This document shows positions 47,010 through 56,706 of a stretch of 64,000 nucleotides of DNA, piece after piece (positions within the stretch are counted from its first letter, which is position 1; each line of letters opens with the position of its first letter). The translations under genes and the position numbers were made by a program. Under the pieces are notes generated by a model, which worked only from the letters and a program-made list of their open reading frames with translations, did not search any database and had not been told where the DNA came from. Origin of the DNA: JBEKTW01 sp963727845 (GTDB lineage Bacteria; Bacteroidota; Ignavibacteria; UBA10030; SZUA-254); NCBI GenBank assembly GCA_963727845.1, contig CAVSHI010000003.1, positions 992,001-1,056,000 of the forward strand. Reading direction: 5' to 3'.

Positions 47010-49692
47010 GTGGAACCCCTCAAAGACACACGGCCCGATCCCGATGCTCTTCTCAATGCCTTGAAAAAGGAAGACGAGAAAGCAGGAAAGGCAAAACTGA
47101 AGGTCTTCTTCGGCATGTGCGCCGGCGTCGGCAAGACGTACGACATGCTGAAGGCAGCGCACGAAGCGAAGGCGAAGGGCATCGATGTCGTTATCGGCTA
47201 TGTAGAAACCCACAAGAGAGCCGAGACAGAAGCACTTCTTGAAGGCCTCTCAGTTGTTCCCCGGAGAAAAATCGAATACCATGGTACGGTCCTCGAAGAG
47301 ATGGACCTCGACGCCGTCATCTCGCGTAAACCTCAGCTTGTTCTCGTCGACGAGCTCGCCCATACGAATGCCCCCGGAAGCCGCCACACAAAACGCTTTC
47401 AGGAACGTCCAGGAAATTCTCGACAGCGGTATTGAAGTCTATACGACACTCAACGTCCAGCATCTCGAAAGCCGGGCCGATACAGTCGCACAAATTACGG
47501 GTTCCACGGTCCGGGAGACCGTTCCCGATTCCATCTTCGAGCAGGCGGACGAAGTCGAAATTATCGACATCCCACCCGATGAGCTTTTGAAACGCTTGGC
47601 AGAAGGGAAAGTCTATGCGCCGGAGCGCTCGCAGCGCGCGATCGAGAATTTCTTCCGTACGGGAAACCTTACGGCACTTCGCGAAATGGCGTTGCGGATC
47701 ACGACCGAGCGCGTCGACCACCAGTTGCGGGACTACATGCAAACCCAGCGGATCTCCGGTCCATGGAAATCCGGCCAGCGGCTTCTTGTAGCCATCAGTG
47801 CAAGCCCTCACAGCGTTTCGCTCATTCGATGGGCGCGTCGCACCGCCTACACCATGGACGCATCGTGGATTGCCGTGTTTGTGGAAACATCAAGGGGTTT
47901 GTCCGAACAGGCAAAAGCCAGGCTCGCAAAGAATATCAAGCTTGCACGGGAGCTTGGCGCAGAAATCATCACGACGGCGGACGACGATGTCGCGGGAGCG
48001 CTGGTGCGCGTCGCCCGCCAGCAGAATGCCACACAGGTTCTGATCGGAAAACCCCAGCGCATGTTTGCCCTGAGGAAAACCCTTCTCGACCGCGTCATTG
48101 AGAAAAGCGGGGACATCGATGTGTATGTGGTCGGTGGAGAAGAGGAACCTGAAGCCCGGCGGCGCCGTTTTTTCCTTCCTGAAATTCACTCCGGAGTACT
48201 CCAATACGCTCTCGCTACTGCTGCAATTTTCTTTGTCACACTTCTGGCCTATCCGTTCACGCCCTTCGCCGGATATCAAACCGTTTCTCTCATCCTCCTG
48301 CTCACGGTCGCGCTCCTATCGCTGAAACTCGGGGCGGGGCCGGTGCTGCTATCCGCAGCTTTGAGCGCTCTCGTCTGGGACTATTTCTTTATCCCCCCGA
48401 CATTTACTTTCGTCATAGCGAAAGGTCAGGACATCCTCATGCTCCTCACCTATTTTGCCATTGCGGCCGTGACCGGAACACTGACGGCACGCGTTCGCGC
48501 GAGAGAGAAAGCAGTGCGGCAACGTGAAGAACGGGCAATCGCTTTATACAGCCTCACGAAGGATTTGTCGGTTGCGGCGGGGCAGGATGAAGTGGCAAAA
48601 GCGGCCATATCGGACATCCGGAAGTTTTTCGGCTCCGAGATCGCGGTCTTCCTTAGTGAACCGGACGGCGATATCTTCACGAGGTCACATCCGGCAAGCA
48701 CGTACGAAGTCGATGCGAAGGAATTCAGCGTGGCGGCGTGGGTATACTGGAATGAAAGGAAGGCGGGCAGGTTTACCGACACACTTCCGTTCGCGCAAGC
48801 CACGTACTATCCGATGTCCGGCCCGCGATATCCGCTCGGGGTCGTGGGAGTAAAACCGGATAATAATCAGCAATTCACCATCGACCAGGAGGCATTGCTG
48901 CAAAACTTCATCACCCAGATCGCCTCGACGCTCGAACGGGAACAATTAAATGAGATTGCCAAAAAATCCATCGCCTTTATGGAGTCCGAGCGATTGTACA
49001 AAACGCTGTTCAATTCCATCTCACACGAGCTTCGCACACCGATCGCGGCCATTGTCAGCGGTTCGGAAACACTGCGTGACTCAATAACTCCGGGCGACAG
49101 CAGCGTAAAGAATGATCTCGTCAATGAGATCCACACGGCGGCCGAGAGGCTGAACCGGTTGGTCGACAACTTGCTCGATATGACGCGAATCGAATCCGGA
49201 AGGATTGCGCCCGCACTCGACTGGTGCGATATGCATGACCTGGTAAACGCTTCCGTGCGGAAACTCAGCAGGGAACTGTCCAACCATGTCGTGACGACGG
49301 AGGTGGCGGACAACATACCTCTGGTCAAGCTGGACTTCGGCCTTATCGAACAGGCGATCACGAATCTTCTTCATAATGCTTCTCTCTACACGCCGCCCGG
49401 GTCCAAGATTCAGATCCGCGCATACATCGACCGGCAGGACTGTGTTATCACGGTTTCTGACAACGGTCGGGGATTTCCAAAAGAAGCACTGCCAAGGGTT
49501 TTTGAGAAGTTTTACCGGGTGCCCGGGACACATGCGGGCGGAACGGGTTTGGGCTTATCGATTGCGCGCGGTTTCATCGAAGCGCACAATGGATCCATCA
49601 CGGTAGAAAACAGAGATGGCGGCGGGGCGCGATTCACAATCCGGCTGCCTTTGCAGCCGCTCGATGAAGCAGCCGGCAAACCTCAACCGTGA
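47010..49692 (+). CDS. kdpD: Potassium-sensing histidine kinase KdpD, frameshifted
   Basis: The GTG at 47010 (GGAG upstream) starts the KdpD N-terminal domain: LKVFFGMCAGVGKTYDML (P-loop), VVIGYVETHKR and LVDELAHTNAPGSRHTKRFQ. The frame then switches near 47402. Dropping one G of AGGAA gives NVQEILDSGIEVYTTLNVQHLE, the normal continuation. Downstream are the USP-like domain, four membrane helices of the DUF4118 type (VLQYALATAAIFFVTLLAY, ILLLTVALLSL, VLLSAALSALVWDYFF, ILMLLTYFAIAA), a GAF-like region, HisKA with SISHELRTPIAAI and HATPase_c with DNGRGFPKE and GTGLGLSIARGF. The total is about 893 residues. It ends with a four-base overlap into kdpE. Confidence 0.92.
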
Positions 49693-50372
49693 GCGACCCC
49701 ATTCCAATCCTCGTCGTCGACGACGAGATACAAATCCGTCGGCTTCTTCAAATCACACTTGAAGCGGCCGGCTACAAAGTCTTCGTTGCGGCCTCCGGTG
49801 AGGAGGGGCTGCAGCAGGCGGCGATGGCCCGCCCCGAAATGGTCATTCTGGACCTGGGACTTCCCGATGCGGATGGAGTTGACATCCTGAAGAGACTCCG
49901 GGAATGGGCCACTTTCCCAATTCTGATTCTCTCGGTGCGTGCCAGTGAGCGGGACATCGTTGCCGCGCTCGACGCCGGGGCCGACGATTATCTGACCAAG
50001 CCCTTTCGAAGCGGTGAGCTTCTCGCGCGCATCCGTGCCGCGCTCCGTCACCGCGAATCCACCGAGCAGGGCAATGCGTTCAGCTCCGGCCCGCTCTTCG
50101 TCGACCTCGCATCCCGGGTCGTGAAGAAACACGGAGAAATTGTAAAACTCACTCCAACGGAGTACGCGTTGCTGGCGCTCTTTGTCCGCAACGCAGGGAA
50201 AGTCCTCACCCATCGTTACATCCTGCAGCAAATCTGGGGGCCATCGTTTGAAGAAGAATCACAGTACTCGAGAGTGTACATCGGCCAGCTCCGGAAGAAA
50301 CTGGAAGACGACCCCACCAATCCCAGGCTTCTCCTGACCGAATCGGGTATCGGTTATCGGCTTTCAGTCTAG
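49689..50372 (+). CDS. kdpE: Response regulator KdpE
   Basis: This 227-residue OmpR-family regulator starts at GTG 49689, overlapping kdpD by four bases. The receiver has ILVVDDE, phospho-acceptor Asp55 in MVILDLGLPD and DDYLTKPFRSGELLARI. The winged helix includes LTPTEYALLALFVRNAGKVL, LQQIWG and YIGQLRKKLEDDP, typical of KdpE. The final stop codon TAG overlaps the first bases of an inverted-repeat element, so the natural end may have been slightly different. It should activate the kdp cluster, which lies about 9 kb upstream rather than next door. Confidence 0.93.
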   Translation: MSDPIPILVVDDEIQIRRLLQITLEAAGYKVFVAASGEEGLQQAAMARPEMVILDLGLPDADGVDILKRLREWATFPILILSVRASERDIVAALDAGADDYLTKPFRSGELLARIRAALRHRESTEQGNAFSSGPLFVDLASRVVKKHGEIVKLTPTEYALLALFVRNAGKVLTHRYILQQIWGPSFEEESQYSRVYIGQLRKKLEDDPTNPRLLLTESGIGYRLSV

Positions 50373-50563
50373 CAGGGTGTTGAAGAACACAAAAGGGAGT
50401 GTCTCTGCGATCCCGTTCCGAATACCTTCGGAACGGGAGAAGCAGTCTGATTTTTTCCCTTAAAGAGTGAGATTGTGAGCGCCTCTGGCGCCATGGCGCT
50501 TTGCGCCACTTCGTCGCTGCGCTCCATGCAAAGACGGGAGGAATGCTTTTTCAACAGCCTGCT
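50371..50563. mobile_element. MITE-like element with terminal inverted repeats
   Basis: The left end AGCAGGGTGTTGAAGAA (50371) and the right end TTTTTCAACAGCCTGCT (ending 50563) form imperfect terminal inverted repeats around 193 bases with no protein gene. A CCCGTTCCGAA/TTCGGAACGGG hairpin lies inside. This is the layout of a small non-autonomous element. The insertion provides the kdpE stop codon. Confidence 0.6.
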
Positions 50564-50792
50564 GGGACTAGAATGCCAGTCGTTTCCCTCTCCTGAATTT
50601 CCCACCCTGGATGCATAATTCCATTTTTTTTGAAAACCCTCGTGTTTGATATACCGGGATGATCGCTGCCTCTTACAAACAAAACCTCAAATTCTCCCCG
50701 TTTTTCATCTGGTTTTCATCTTGATTTTCTATTTTTGTATGATGCCAACTAATGGTATCATACACTTTTATCGGTATCTAAAGGAGCATTGT
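50564..50792. promoter_or_regulatory. Intergenic region upstream of the PepSY-like gene
   Basis: This A/T-rich stretch likely holds the promoter of the efflux-linked cluster. TTTTCATCTTGATTTTC-type sequence near 50710-50730 precedes the gene. No specific operator was identified. AAGGAG lies seven bases before the next ATG. Confidence 0.3.
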
Positions 50793-51311
50793 ATGAAGAG
50801 CTTTCGTCCTATTTCAACGGCAGTGTGTCTCTGCCTGATCGTCATGTTGAGCGCGCAGGTCACGAGCGCCAAGGACAAGAAAATTTCAAAGAAACAACTA
50901 CCGGCCGCCGTGCTCAGTGCATTTCAGACGGCCTACCCCAATGCAACCATCAAAGGACAATCGATAGAGACCGAGAAAGGCAAGAAATTTTACGAGATCG
51001 AGAGTGTTGATGGAAAAATAAACCGGGATCTGCTGTACACCGCCGAAGGGAAAGTGTACGAAATCGAGGAAACCGTCGCCGCCGAATCATTGCCGGCGGA
51101 AGTAAAGAGCACACTCACAAAGGAGTATCCAACCGGAAAAATCGTCAAGGCCGAGAGGGTCACACATGATACCTCCGTCACGTATGAAATCCGTCTCAAA
51201 ATCGGAAAGAAGAAAACGGGCGTCACTCTGGATCTCCAGGGAAAGATTGTGAAAAGCGATTCGGAGGACAACGAGAAGGGCGAAAAGGACGAGGAAAAGG
51301 AAAACGAATAG
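50793..51311 (+). CDS. Exported PepSY-like protein
   Basis: The protein has 172 residues. The ATG at 50793 has AAGGAG seven bases upstream and gives a signal peptide ending VTSAKDKK. Two related units follow (LPAAVLSAFQTAYPNATIKGQ with FYEIESVDGK, and LPAEVKSTLTKEYPTGKIVK with YEIRLKIGKK), matching the PepSY-like/DUF2874 repeat, a periplasmic domain thought to bind or inhibit partners. The C-terminal tail is very acidic-basic (SEDNEKGEKDEEKENE). It sits just ahead of a TolC/adaptor/RND set and may be co-regulated with it. Confidence 0.8.
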   Translation: MKSFRPISTAVCLCLIVMLSAQVTSAKDKKISKKQLPAAVLSAFQTAYPNATIKGQSIETEKGKKFYEIESVDGKINRDLLYTAEGKVYEIEETVAAESLPAEVKSTLTKEYPTGKIVKAERVTHDTSVTYEIRLKIGKKKTGVTLDLQGKIVKSDSEDNEKGEKDEEKENE

Positions 51312-51382
51312 TCGACCGCGGATACAGACTGTTGCCGCATCCGGATGGGTCTGGAACGTGAATCATACCGCAAACATTCGAC

Positions 51383-52660
51383 GTGAATTCAAGCATGCAT
51401 CATAAGCAGAATGTCATCCGAATATTTCTCTCCGGTTGTTTGCCTTTCATCCTTGTTTTCAATGCGAACGCCCAAATCGATACTGTTTCGCTTCAACAGG
51501 CAATCGAATCTGCGCTGAAGAAGAATCAGCTCATCGCCATTGCCGACATAGAAATCCGGCAGAACGAATCTCACCTGCAGGAAGTGCAATCGACGAAATT
51601 TCCCCAGCTTTTGCTCCGCTCTCATTACGTCTATACTCCGGAGAATGGCTACAGCGACGTCGTCACCAATGGCGGCGAGTATGGATTACAATTGACGACC
51701 GGCATTCCGTTGTATGACGGCGGTACGCGCACAACCGTGATTCACCAGGCCTCGATTGCCGTCGATCGCTCATCCGTTGAGCTACAGAAATCGAAGGTTG
51801 ACCTTACGTACGAAGTCCGCTCTGCCTATTACGAAATCGTCCGGGCCGGCAATGAACTCCGGATCCGCGCGGAAACTAAACAACGGCTGCAGGATTACGT
51901 TTCATTCCTTACGCAACTTCAGCAGGGCGGCAACGTCAACGCCAGCGACGTCATGAAGGCCCGGGTTGAGCTGAACAACGCTGCTACCGACGCGGAGAAT
52001 GCCCGGCAAACCGTGGTCAACGCGAAAATGTCGTTGAACAGGCTCACAGGGAATCCCATCGGGCGGAATTTCGAAACGGTTTCCAACATCATGAACGATA
52101 CATCCTCGATGCCGCAGTTTTCGGTTGAGAACAGCCCATCGGTCCTACTCCTGCAACACGATAAGCAATCTTCGGAGGATGACCTTTCGATCGCAAAGAA
52201 CGAACGATTGCCGACACTTTCCGTCGCTGGAGATGTCGGGTGGCTCGGTGTGCTGCCGACCGAATATCGCCAGAACCTGGGTTACTCAGTCTCCCTTTCT
52301 CTTGACCTGCCGCTCTGGTCGTGGGGCGCCATAGAAAACCGCATCCAGCAGAAGACGCTTTCCGGGGAGCTCATCGACAGGCAGATTGAAATGGAGAAAC
52401 GGGATCTCGAGCTGCAGTGGTGTACGACGTTAAACGATATCGCGTACGCACGCAGCGCCCTGAACGCCTATGCCTCCAATATCGGAGAAGCCGAGAAGAA
52501 CTACCTGCTGGCAAAATCACGGTTTGCGGGTGGGTCCGGTTCAAACCTTGAAGTCCTCGATGCGCAGCGGCTGCTCGTCGAAACCAAATTAAACTACAAC
52601 AACTCGCTCTTCCAGCTCAATTCATCGATTGCACGAGCTTTGAAGTTGAGCGGACAATAA
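51383..52660 (+). CDS. TolC-family outer-membrane efflux protein
   Basis: The protein has 425 residues from GTG 51383, or 421 from ATG 51395; neither has a good ribosome site. The signal peptide ends near NANAQID. Two repeated helical-barrel halves are visible, each opening with the family pattern (LQQAIESALKKNQLIAIADIEIRQNES and VLLLQHDKQSSEDDLSIAKNERLPTLSV), with long coiled helices and GIPLYDGGTRTTVIHQ and DLPLWSWGAIENRIQQ in the strand turns. It forms the outer-membrane exit duct for the adaptor and RND pump encoded next. Confidence 0.9.
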   Translation: MNSSMHHKQNVIRIFLSGCLPFILVFNANAQIDTVSLQQAIESALKKNQLIAIADIEIRQNESHLQEVQSTKFPQLLLRSHYVYTPENGYSDVVTNGGEYGLQLTTGIPLYDGGTRTTVIHQASIAVDRSSVELQKSKVDLTYEVRSAYYEIVRAGNELRIRAETKQRLQDYVSFLTQLQQGGNVNASDVMKARVELNNAATDAENARQTVVNAKMSLNRLTGNPIGRNFETVSNIMNDTSSMPQFSVENSPSVLLLQHDKQSSEDDLSIAKNERLPTLSVAGDVGWLGVLPTEYRQNLGYSVSLSLDLPLWSWGAIENRIQQKTLSGELIDRQIEMEKRDLELQWCTTLNDIAYARSALNAYASNIGEAEKNYLLAKSRFAGGSGSNLEVLDAQRLLVETKLNYNNSLFQLNSSIARALKLSGQ

Positions 52661-52676
52661 CAACGATGCATCTACC

Positions 52677-53648
52677 ATGACCAGACTTTCGATTGCGCTT
52701 TTCCTCGTCGCAGCATTCATCCAGGGTTGTACAAAAGAATCGGGCCGGGACGTTGAGCCCGGAATTGTCGTCGACGTAAAGGTCGCTTCGATCCGCACCG
52801 GTTCCATTGACGAAACGGTCTCGGCTTCCGGGAGCGCAACCAACCTGCGCGAATCTCAACTGCGCTCTCCTATTGCCGGAGTGATCACGAGGTTCAAGCT
52901 CTTCAACGGGGATGCCGTCGCGGCGGGGGAAACAGTCGCCGTCGTTCAGACGAAAGAATCACAGGCCTCCATCCAGGGCGCCGAAAGACTCGTTCGAAGT
53001 GCAACGAATCCAGCCCAGCGCGAGGAGGCGGAGAAAGCCCTCGGCCTCGCGCTCGATGCCGCGAACAACGCCATCATCACCGCCCCTTTCTCCGGCATCG
53101 TAAACAACAAGGTGAAGAATGAAACGGAGCTGGTTTCCGAAGAGGAACCGATCGTATCGCTCATCGATCCGCAGTCGATTGTCTTTATCGCAGATGTGCC
53201 ATCACGTTCGCTTCCGATGATCGCGAAAGGCCAAAACGTCCTCGTACGATTCCCGACAATAGCTGCAAAGGTTTTTCACGGAACGGTGGGCCGGATCGAG
53301 CCGCTGGTAAATCCCGGTGATCAAACCGCGCATGTACAAGTCAATTTCAGTGAGCCGACGCCGTCACTGCAGCGATCGCTCTTTGGAGAGGCCAACGTGG
53401 TCATCGGAAAGAGGTACAATGCCCTGCTGGCGCCGGCCGCGGCGTTATTGCACAATGACGAGAATAATACGACGGAGATTTTGGTTGTAGGAAAGGATTC
53501 GGTTGCCCATAAGATCGCCGTTCAGATTGGAATCCGGCAGGATTCCCTTATTCAAATCATGTCAAGGAATGTATCGGCCGGAGACCTCGTCATCGTCCAG
53601 GGACATTACGGCTTGCCCGATTCGACACGCGTGAGAATCGTGCAATGA
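52677..53648 (+). CDS. RND efflux periplasmic adaptor lipoprotein
   Basis: The protein has 323 residues with a lipoprotein signal (LFLVAAFIQGC, Cys near residue 19). The membrane-fusion-protein layout follows: an N-terminal lipoyl half (SGSATNLRESQLRSPIAGVIT with FKLFNGDAVAAGE), a very short hairpin, the second lipoyl half (ITAPFSGIVNNKVKNETELV) and beta-barrel domains. The missing long helical hairpin is compatible with a compact adaptor. It sits between TolC and the pump gene and overlaps the pump start by four bases. Confidence 0.88.
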   Translation: MTRLSIALFLVAAFIQGCTKESGRDVEPGIVVDVKVASIRTGSIDETVSASGSATNLRESQLRSPIAGVITRFKLFNGDAVAAGETVAVVQTKESQASIQGAERLVRSATNPAQREEAEKALGLALDAANNAIITAPFSGIVNNKVKNETELVSEEEPIVSLIDPQSIVFIADVPSRSLPMIAKGQNVLVRFPTIAAKVFHGTVGRIEPLVNPGDQTAHVQVNFSEPTPSLQRSLFGEANVVIGKRYNALLAPAAALLHNDENNTTEILVVGKDSVAHKIAVQIGIRQDSLIQIMSRNVSAGDLVIVQGHYGLPDSTRVRIVQ

Positions 53649-56600
53649 CCTTCACGGAAAAGCTGGAGCATCACCCGCGGGCCGTTATCTTCACGATAAC
53701 GGTTCTCGCGATTGCCGGAGTCGTCGCTGCGCTCAATCTTCCGGTTTCAATTTTTCCCGACATCACGTTTCCCCGCATCGTCATTCTTGCGGATAACGGC
53801 GAGGATCCGGCCGAGCGAGTCATGGTGACTCTCACCAAGCCGCTGGAAGAAGCCGTCAATTCCATTCCGGGTGTTCGCAGTGTTCGCTCCAAAACGGCGA
53901 GGGGCGCCGCTGAAATATCCATCAATTTCGATTGGGGAACGGATATCATCCTTTCCCAGCAATTGCTCCAGGCGAAGATTTCTTCGATCCGGAATCAGCT
54001 CCCAACGAACGCAAACATCGTCGTGGAGCGGATGAATGCGACGTTTTTCCCCATCATGGGATATTCCCTCACCTCCGACTCCACGAGCCTGGTGGACCTG
54101 CGGGATATCGCGCTCTATACTATTCGCCCTGCGTTCAGCCGCATTCGCGGTGTTTCGCAGATCAAAGTCACCGGGGGAAGAACCCGCGAATTTCTCGTTA
54201 CCATCGATCCGTCAAAATGTGCATCGTATCACCTGGATATTCGCCAGGTGTCGGAGGCGCTGCAAAAGACGAACATCGTCGAAGCAGTCGGACTGATGGA
54301 TGCAGATTACCATCTGAACCTCACCCTTGTCGATAACATGTACTCCTCGCTGGAGGCGTTGCGGAATTCCGTCGTCACGACAAGGGGGACGACTCCCCTC
54401 ATCCTCAGTGACATCGCGACCATCGCGCCTGCCGAAAAGGATGAATACATCCGTGTGACCGCCGACGGCAAGGAAGCCGTCCTCGTAAGCATTCTCCGGC
54501 AGCCCGACGGCAATTCCGTGCAGATCGCCGAAGATATCAAACGCATGTTGAGCGAACTCCACACCCAGATACCGGCCGGGGTGCACATCACGAACTTCTA
54601 TGATGAGTCGATCATCATCAACGATTCACTCTATGCCCTGCGCGACAGCATCGTGGTCGGCGTGGTGCTGGCAATCCTCATTCTGGTCATCTTCCTGCGC
54701 AACTGGCCCGTGACGATCATTGTCGCCATTGTTATCCCCGTGACGGTTGCCATAACTCTGCTTCTTCTTTCCGTATTCAACCTGACACTTAACATTATGA
54801 CCCTGGGAGGCATCGCGGGATCCATCGGACTTATCATTGACGATGTGATTGTGATAGCGGAAAATGCTTTCCGGCACTCGGAGCGCGAGAGGGTCACCAT
54901 AATAGAGAGCGTGCGCACGTCAATTCCCGAGATGCTTCCGGCGATTATCGGCTCCAGCGCTGCGACCATCGTTATCCATATTCCCTTCGCATTCCTTTCG
55001 GGAGTTACGGGCGCATTCTTCCGGTCGCTTTCCCTCACGATGGCGCTGACGTTGATCATATCGTTTATTCTGTCGGTCGTGCTCGTGCCGCTGCTTATAA
55101 AGTTCTTCATACGGACGCCTTCACCCCGGCAGCACGAGGCCGGAAAAGAAGGAAGAATCTACTCTTCGTACAGAGCGAGTCTCCGCTACCTTCTTGCACA
55201 CCGCTCCCTAGTTGTCCTGCTGGTCATCGCTCTCATCTTCGGAGGATACTTTGTCTACCGCCAGCTCGGCAGCGAATTCATGCCGGAGATGGATGAAGGG
55301 GCCTTCATTCTCGATTATGCATCCCCTCCCGGGACGTCGTTGAATGAAACGCACCGGATGCTCAATTCGATTGAGAAGCTTATCATGGACATCCCGGAGG
55401 TGGAATCATATTCGCGGCGGACGGGAACGGAACTGGGATTCTTCATCACGGAGCCGAACACCGGCGATTATCTCATCAAGCTCAAGAAGAAGAGAAGCAG
55501 GTCGGCAGATGATATCATCGATGATTTGCGCACAAGGATTGAAGCCTCACAACCGGCGCTTCGGATCGAGTTCGGTCAGGCAATTCAGGATCTGATCGGC
55601 GACCTGACAACCGTTCCATCTCCGATCGAGATCAAAGTTTTCGGTGAGAATAAATTGTTGATCGAATCAACTGCGAGGAAAATTGCAGAGACTATTGAGA
55701 TGGTTCCCGGGGTTGTCGACGTGTTTAATGGGATCACTATCAGCGGTCCGGCATATGTTATTTCGTTTGATGAGCGGGCAATCGGAAGGGCTGGATTAAC
55801 TGTCGACGATCTGCAGGCTATTTTGGAGAATGATATTCAGGGAACCGTTGCGTCCAGTATTCAGCGTGGAGAGAAATTAATAGGAATTCGTGTCCGTTTG
55901 CCCGATTCCTATCGCACGAGGGCGGATCAATTGTCTTCGCTGCGCATCCTGTCTCCGAACGGCGGGACGTATCTTCTCGGCTCGCTGGCTTCGATCACGG
56001 TCGACCCGGGCCAGTCCGAAGTCGCGCGTCAGAATCTGAAGCAGATGGTCGCGGTCACCGCCAGATTATCGGAGCGCGACCTCGGCAGCGCGATCAATGA
56101 AATCCAACAGCGCATCCGGCAGCAGGTCGTCCTGCCGCTGGGCGTCACGCTTCAGTACGGGGGGGAATACGAGACACAACAGGAGTCGTTCATCTCGCTG
56201 CTGAAAATTCTTGCAGCGGCTTCCCTCTTAGTGTTTCTCGTTCTGATTATGGAATTTGAGTCCTTCAGGATTCCGGTGCTTGTGTATTTTGTCACCCTGT
56301 TGTCGTTGTTCGGAGTCTTCTTCGCGCTGTGGGTGACAAAAGTAAACTTGAACATCTCAAGCTTCATGGGTGCGATTTTGATTGTCGGAATTGTTGGGGA
56401 GAACTCCATCTTCCTTGTCCATTTCTTCAGGAAGTTCGAGAACTCGGGCCTTTCGAGAGTGGAAGCGGTTATTGAGGCGGGTGTTATTCGTTTTCGTCCG
56501 ATCATCATGACGGCGATTGCGGCGATTTGCGCTCTTCTTCCGCTGGCGGTAGGATTTGGAGCCGGAGCACAGATGCAGCAGCCGCTCGCGATTGCCATCA

Positions 56601-56686
56601 TCGGTGGGTTCTCGCTTTCGAGCATACTATTGCTTTACATTCTGCCCGTCTTGCTTTCCCTCCAACGAACCAGCCGTGACCGATAG
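53645..56686 (+). CDS. RND-family inner-membrane efflux transporter
   Basis: This 1013-residue pump has the RND layout: TM1 (AVIFTITVLAIAGVVAALNLPVS), a large periplasmic loop, TM2-6, TM7, a second loop and TM8-12. The conserved motif in TM4 reads GGIAGSIGLIIDDVIVIAENAFRH, with the acidic pair used for proton coupling. Typical landmarks are VSIFPDITFPRIVI, ISINFDWGTDI and FRPIIMTAIAAICALLPLAVG. The motif is nearer to drug/solvent (HAE) pumps than to metal (HME) pumps. Substrate is unknown. It completes a TolC-adaptor-pump operon. Confidence 0.9.
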   Translation: MTFTEKLEHHPRAVIFTITVLAIAGVVAALNLPVSIFPDITFPRIVILADNGEDPAERVMVTLTKPLEEAVNSIPGVRSVRSKTARGAAEISINFDWGTDIILSQQLLQAKISSIRNQLPTNANIVVERMNATFFPIMGYSLTSDSTSLVDLRDIALYTIRPAFSRIRGVSQIKVTGGRTREFLVTIDPSKCASYHLDIRQVSEALQKTNIVEAVGLMDADYHLNLTLVDNMYSSLEALRNSVVTTRGTTPLILSDIATIAPAEKDEYIRVTADGKEAVLVSILRQPDGNSVQIAEDIKRMLSELHTQIPAGVHITNFYDESIIINDSLYALRDSIVVGVVLAILILVIFLRNWPVTIIVAIVIPVTVAITLLLLSVFNLTLNIMTLGGIAGSIGLIIDDVIVIAENAFRHSERERVTIIESVRTSIPEMLPAIIGSSAATIVIHIPFAFLSGVTGAFFRSLSLTMALTLIISFILSVVLVPLLIKFFIRTPSPRQHEAGKEGRIYSSYRASLRYLLAHRSLVVLLVIALIFGGYFVYRQLGSEFMPEMDEGAFILDYASPPGTSLNETHRMLNSIEKLIMDIPEVESYSRRTGTELGFFITEPNTGDYLIKLKKKRSRSADDIIDDLRTRIEASQPALRIEFGQAIQDLIGDLTTVPSPIEIKVFGENKLLIESTARKIAETIEMVPGVVDVFNGITISGPAYVISFDERAIGRAGLTVDDLQAILENDIQGTVASSIQRGEKLIGIRVRLPDSYRTRADQLSSLRILSPNGGTYLLGSLASITVDPGQSEVARQNLKQMVAVTARLSERDLGSAINEIQQRIRQQVVLPLGVTLQYGGEYETQQESFISLLKILAAASLLVFLVLIMEFESFRIPVLVYFVTLLSLFGVFFALWVTKVNLNISSFMGAILIVGIVGENSIFLVHFFRKFENSGLSRVEAVIEAGVIRFRPIIMTAIAAICALLPLAVGFGAGAQMQQPLAIAIIGGFSLSSILLLYILPVLLSLQRTSRDR

Positions 56687-56706
56687 TTAGCGTTCCCCAG
56701 GAAATG

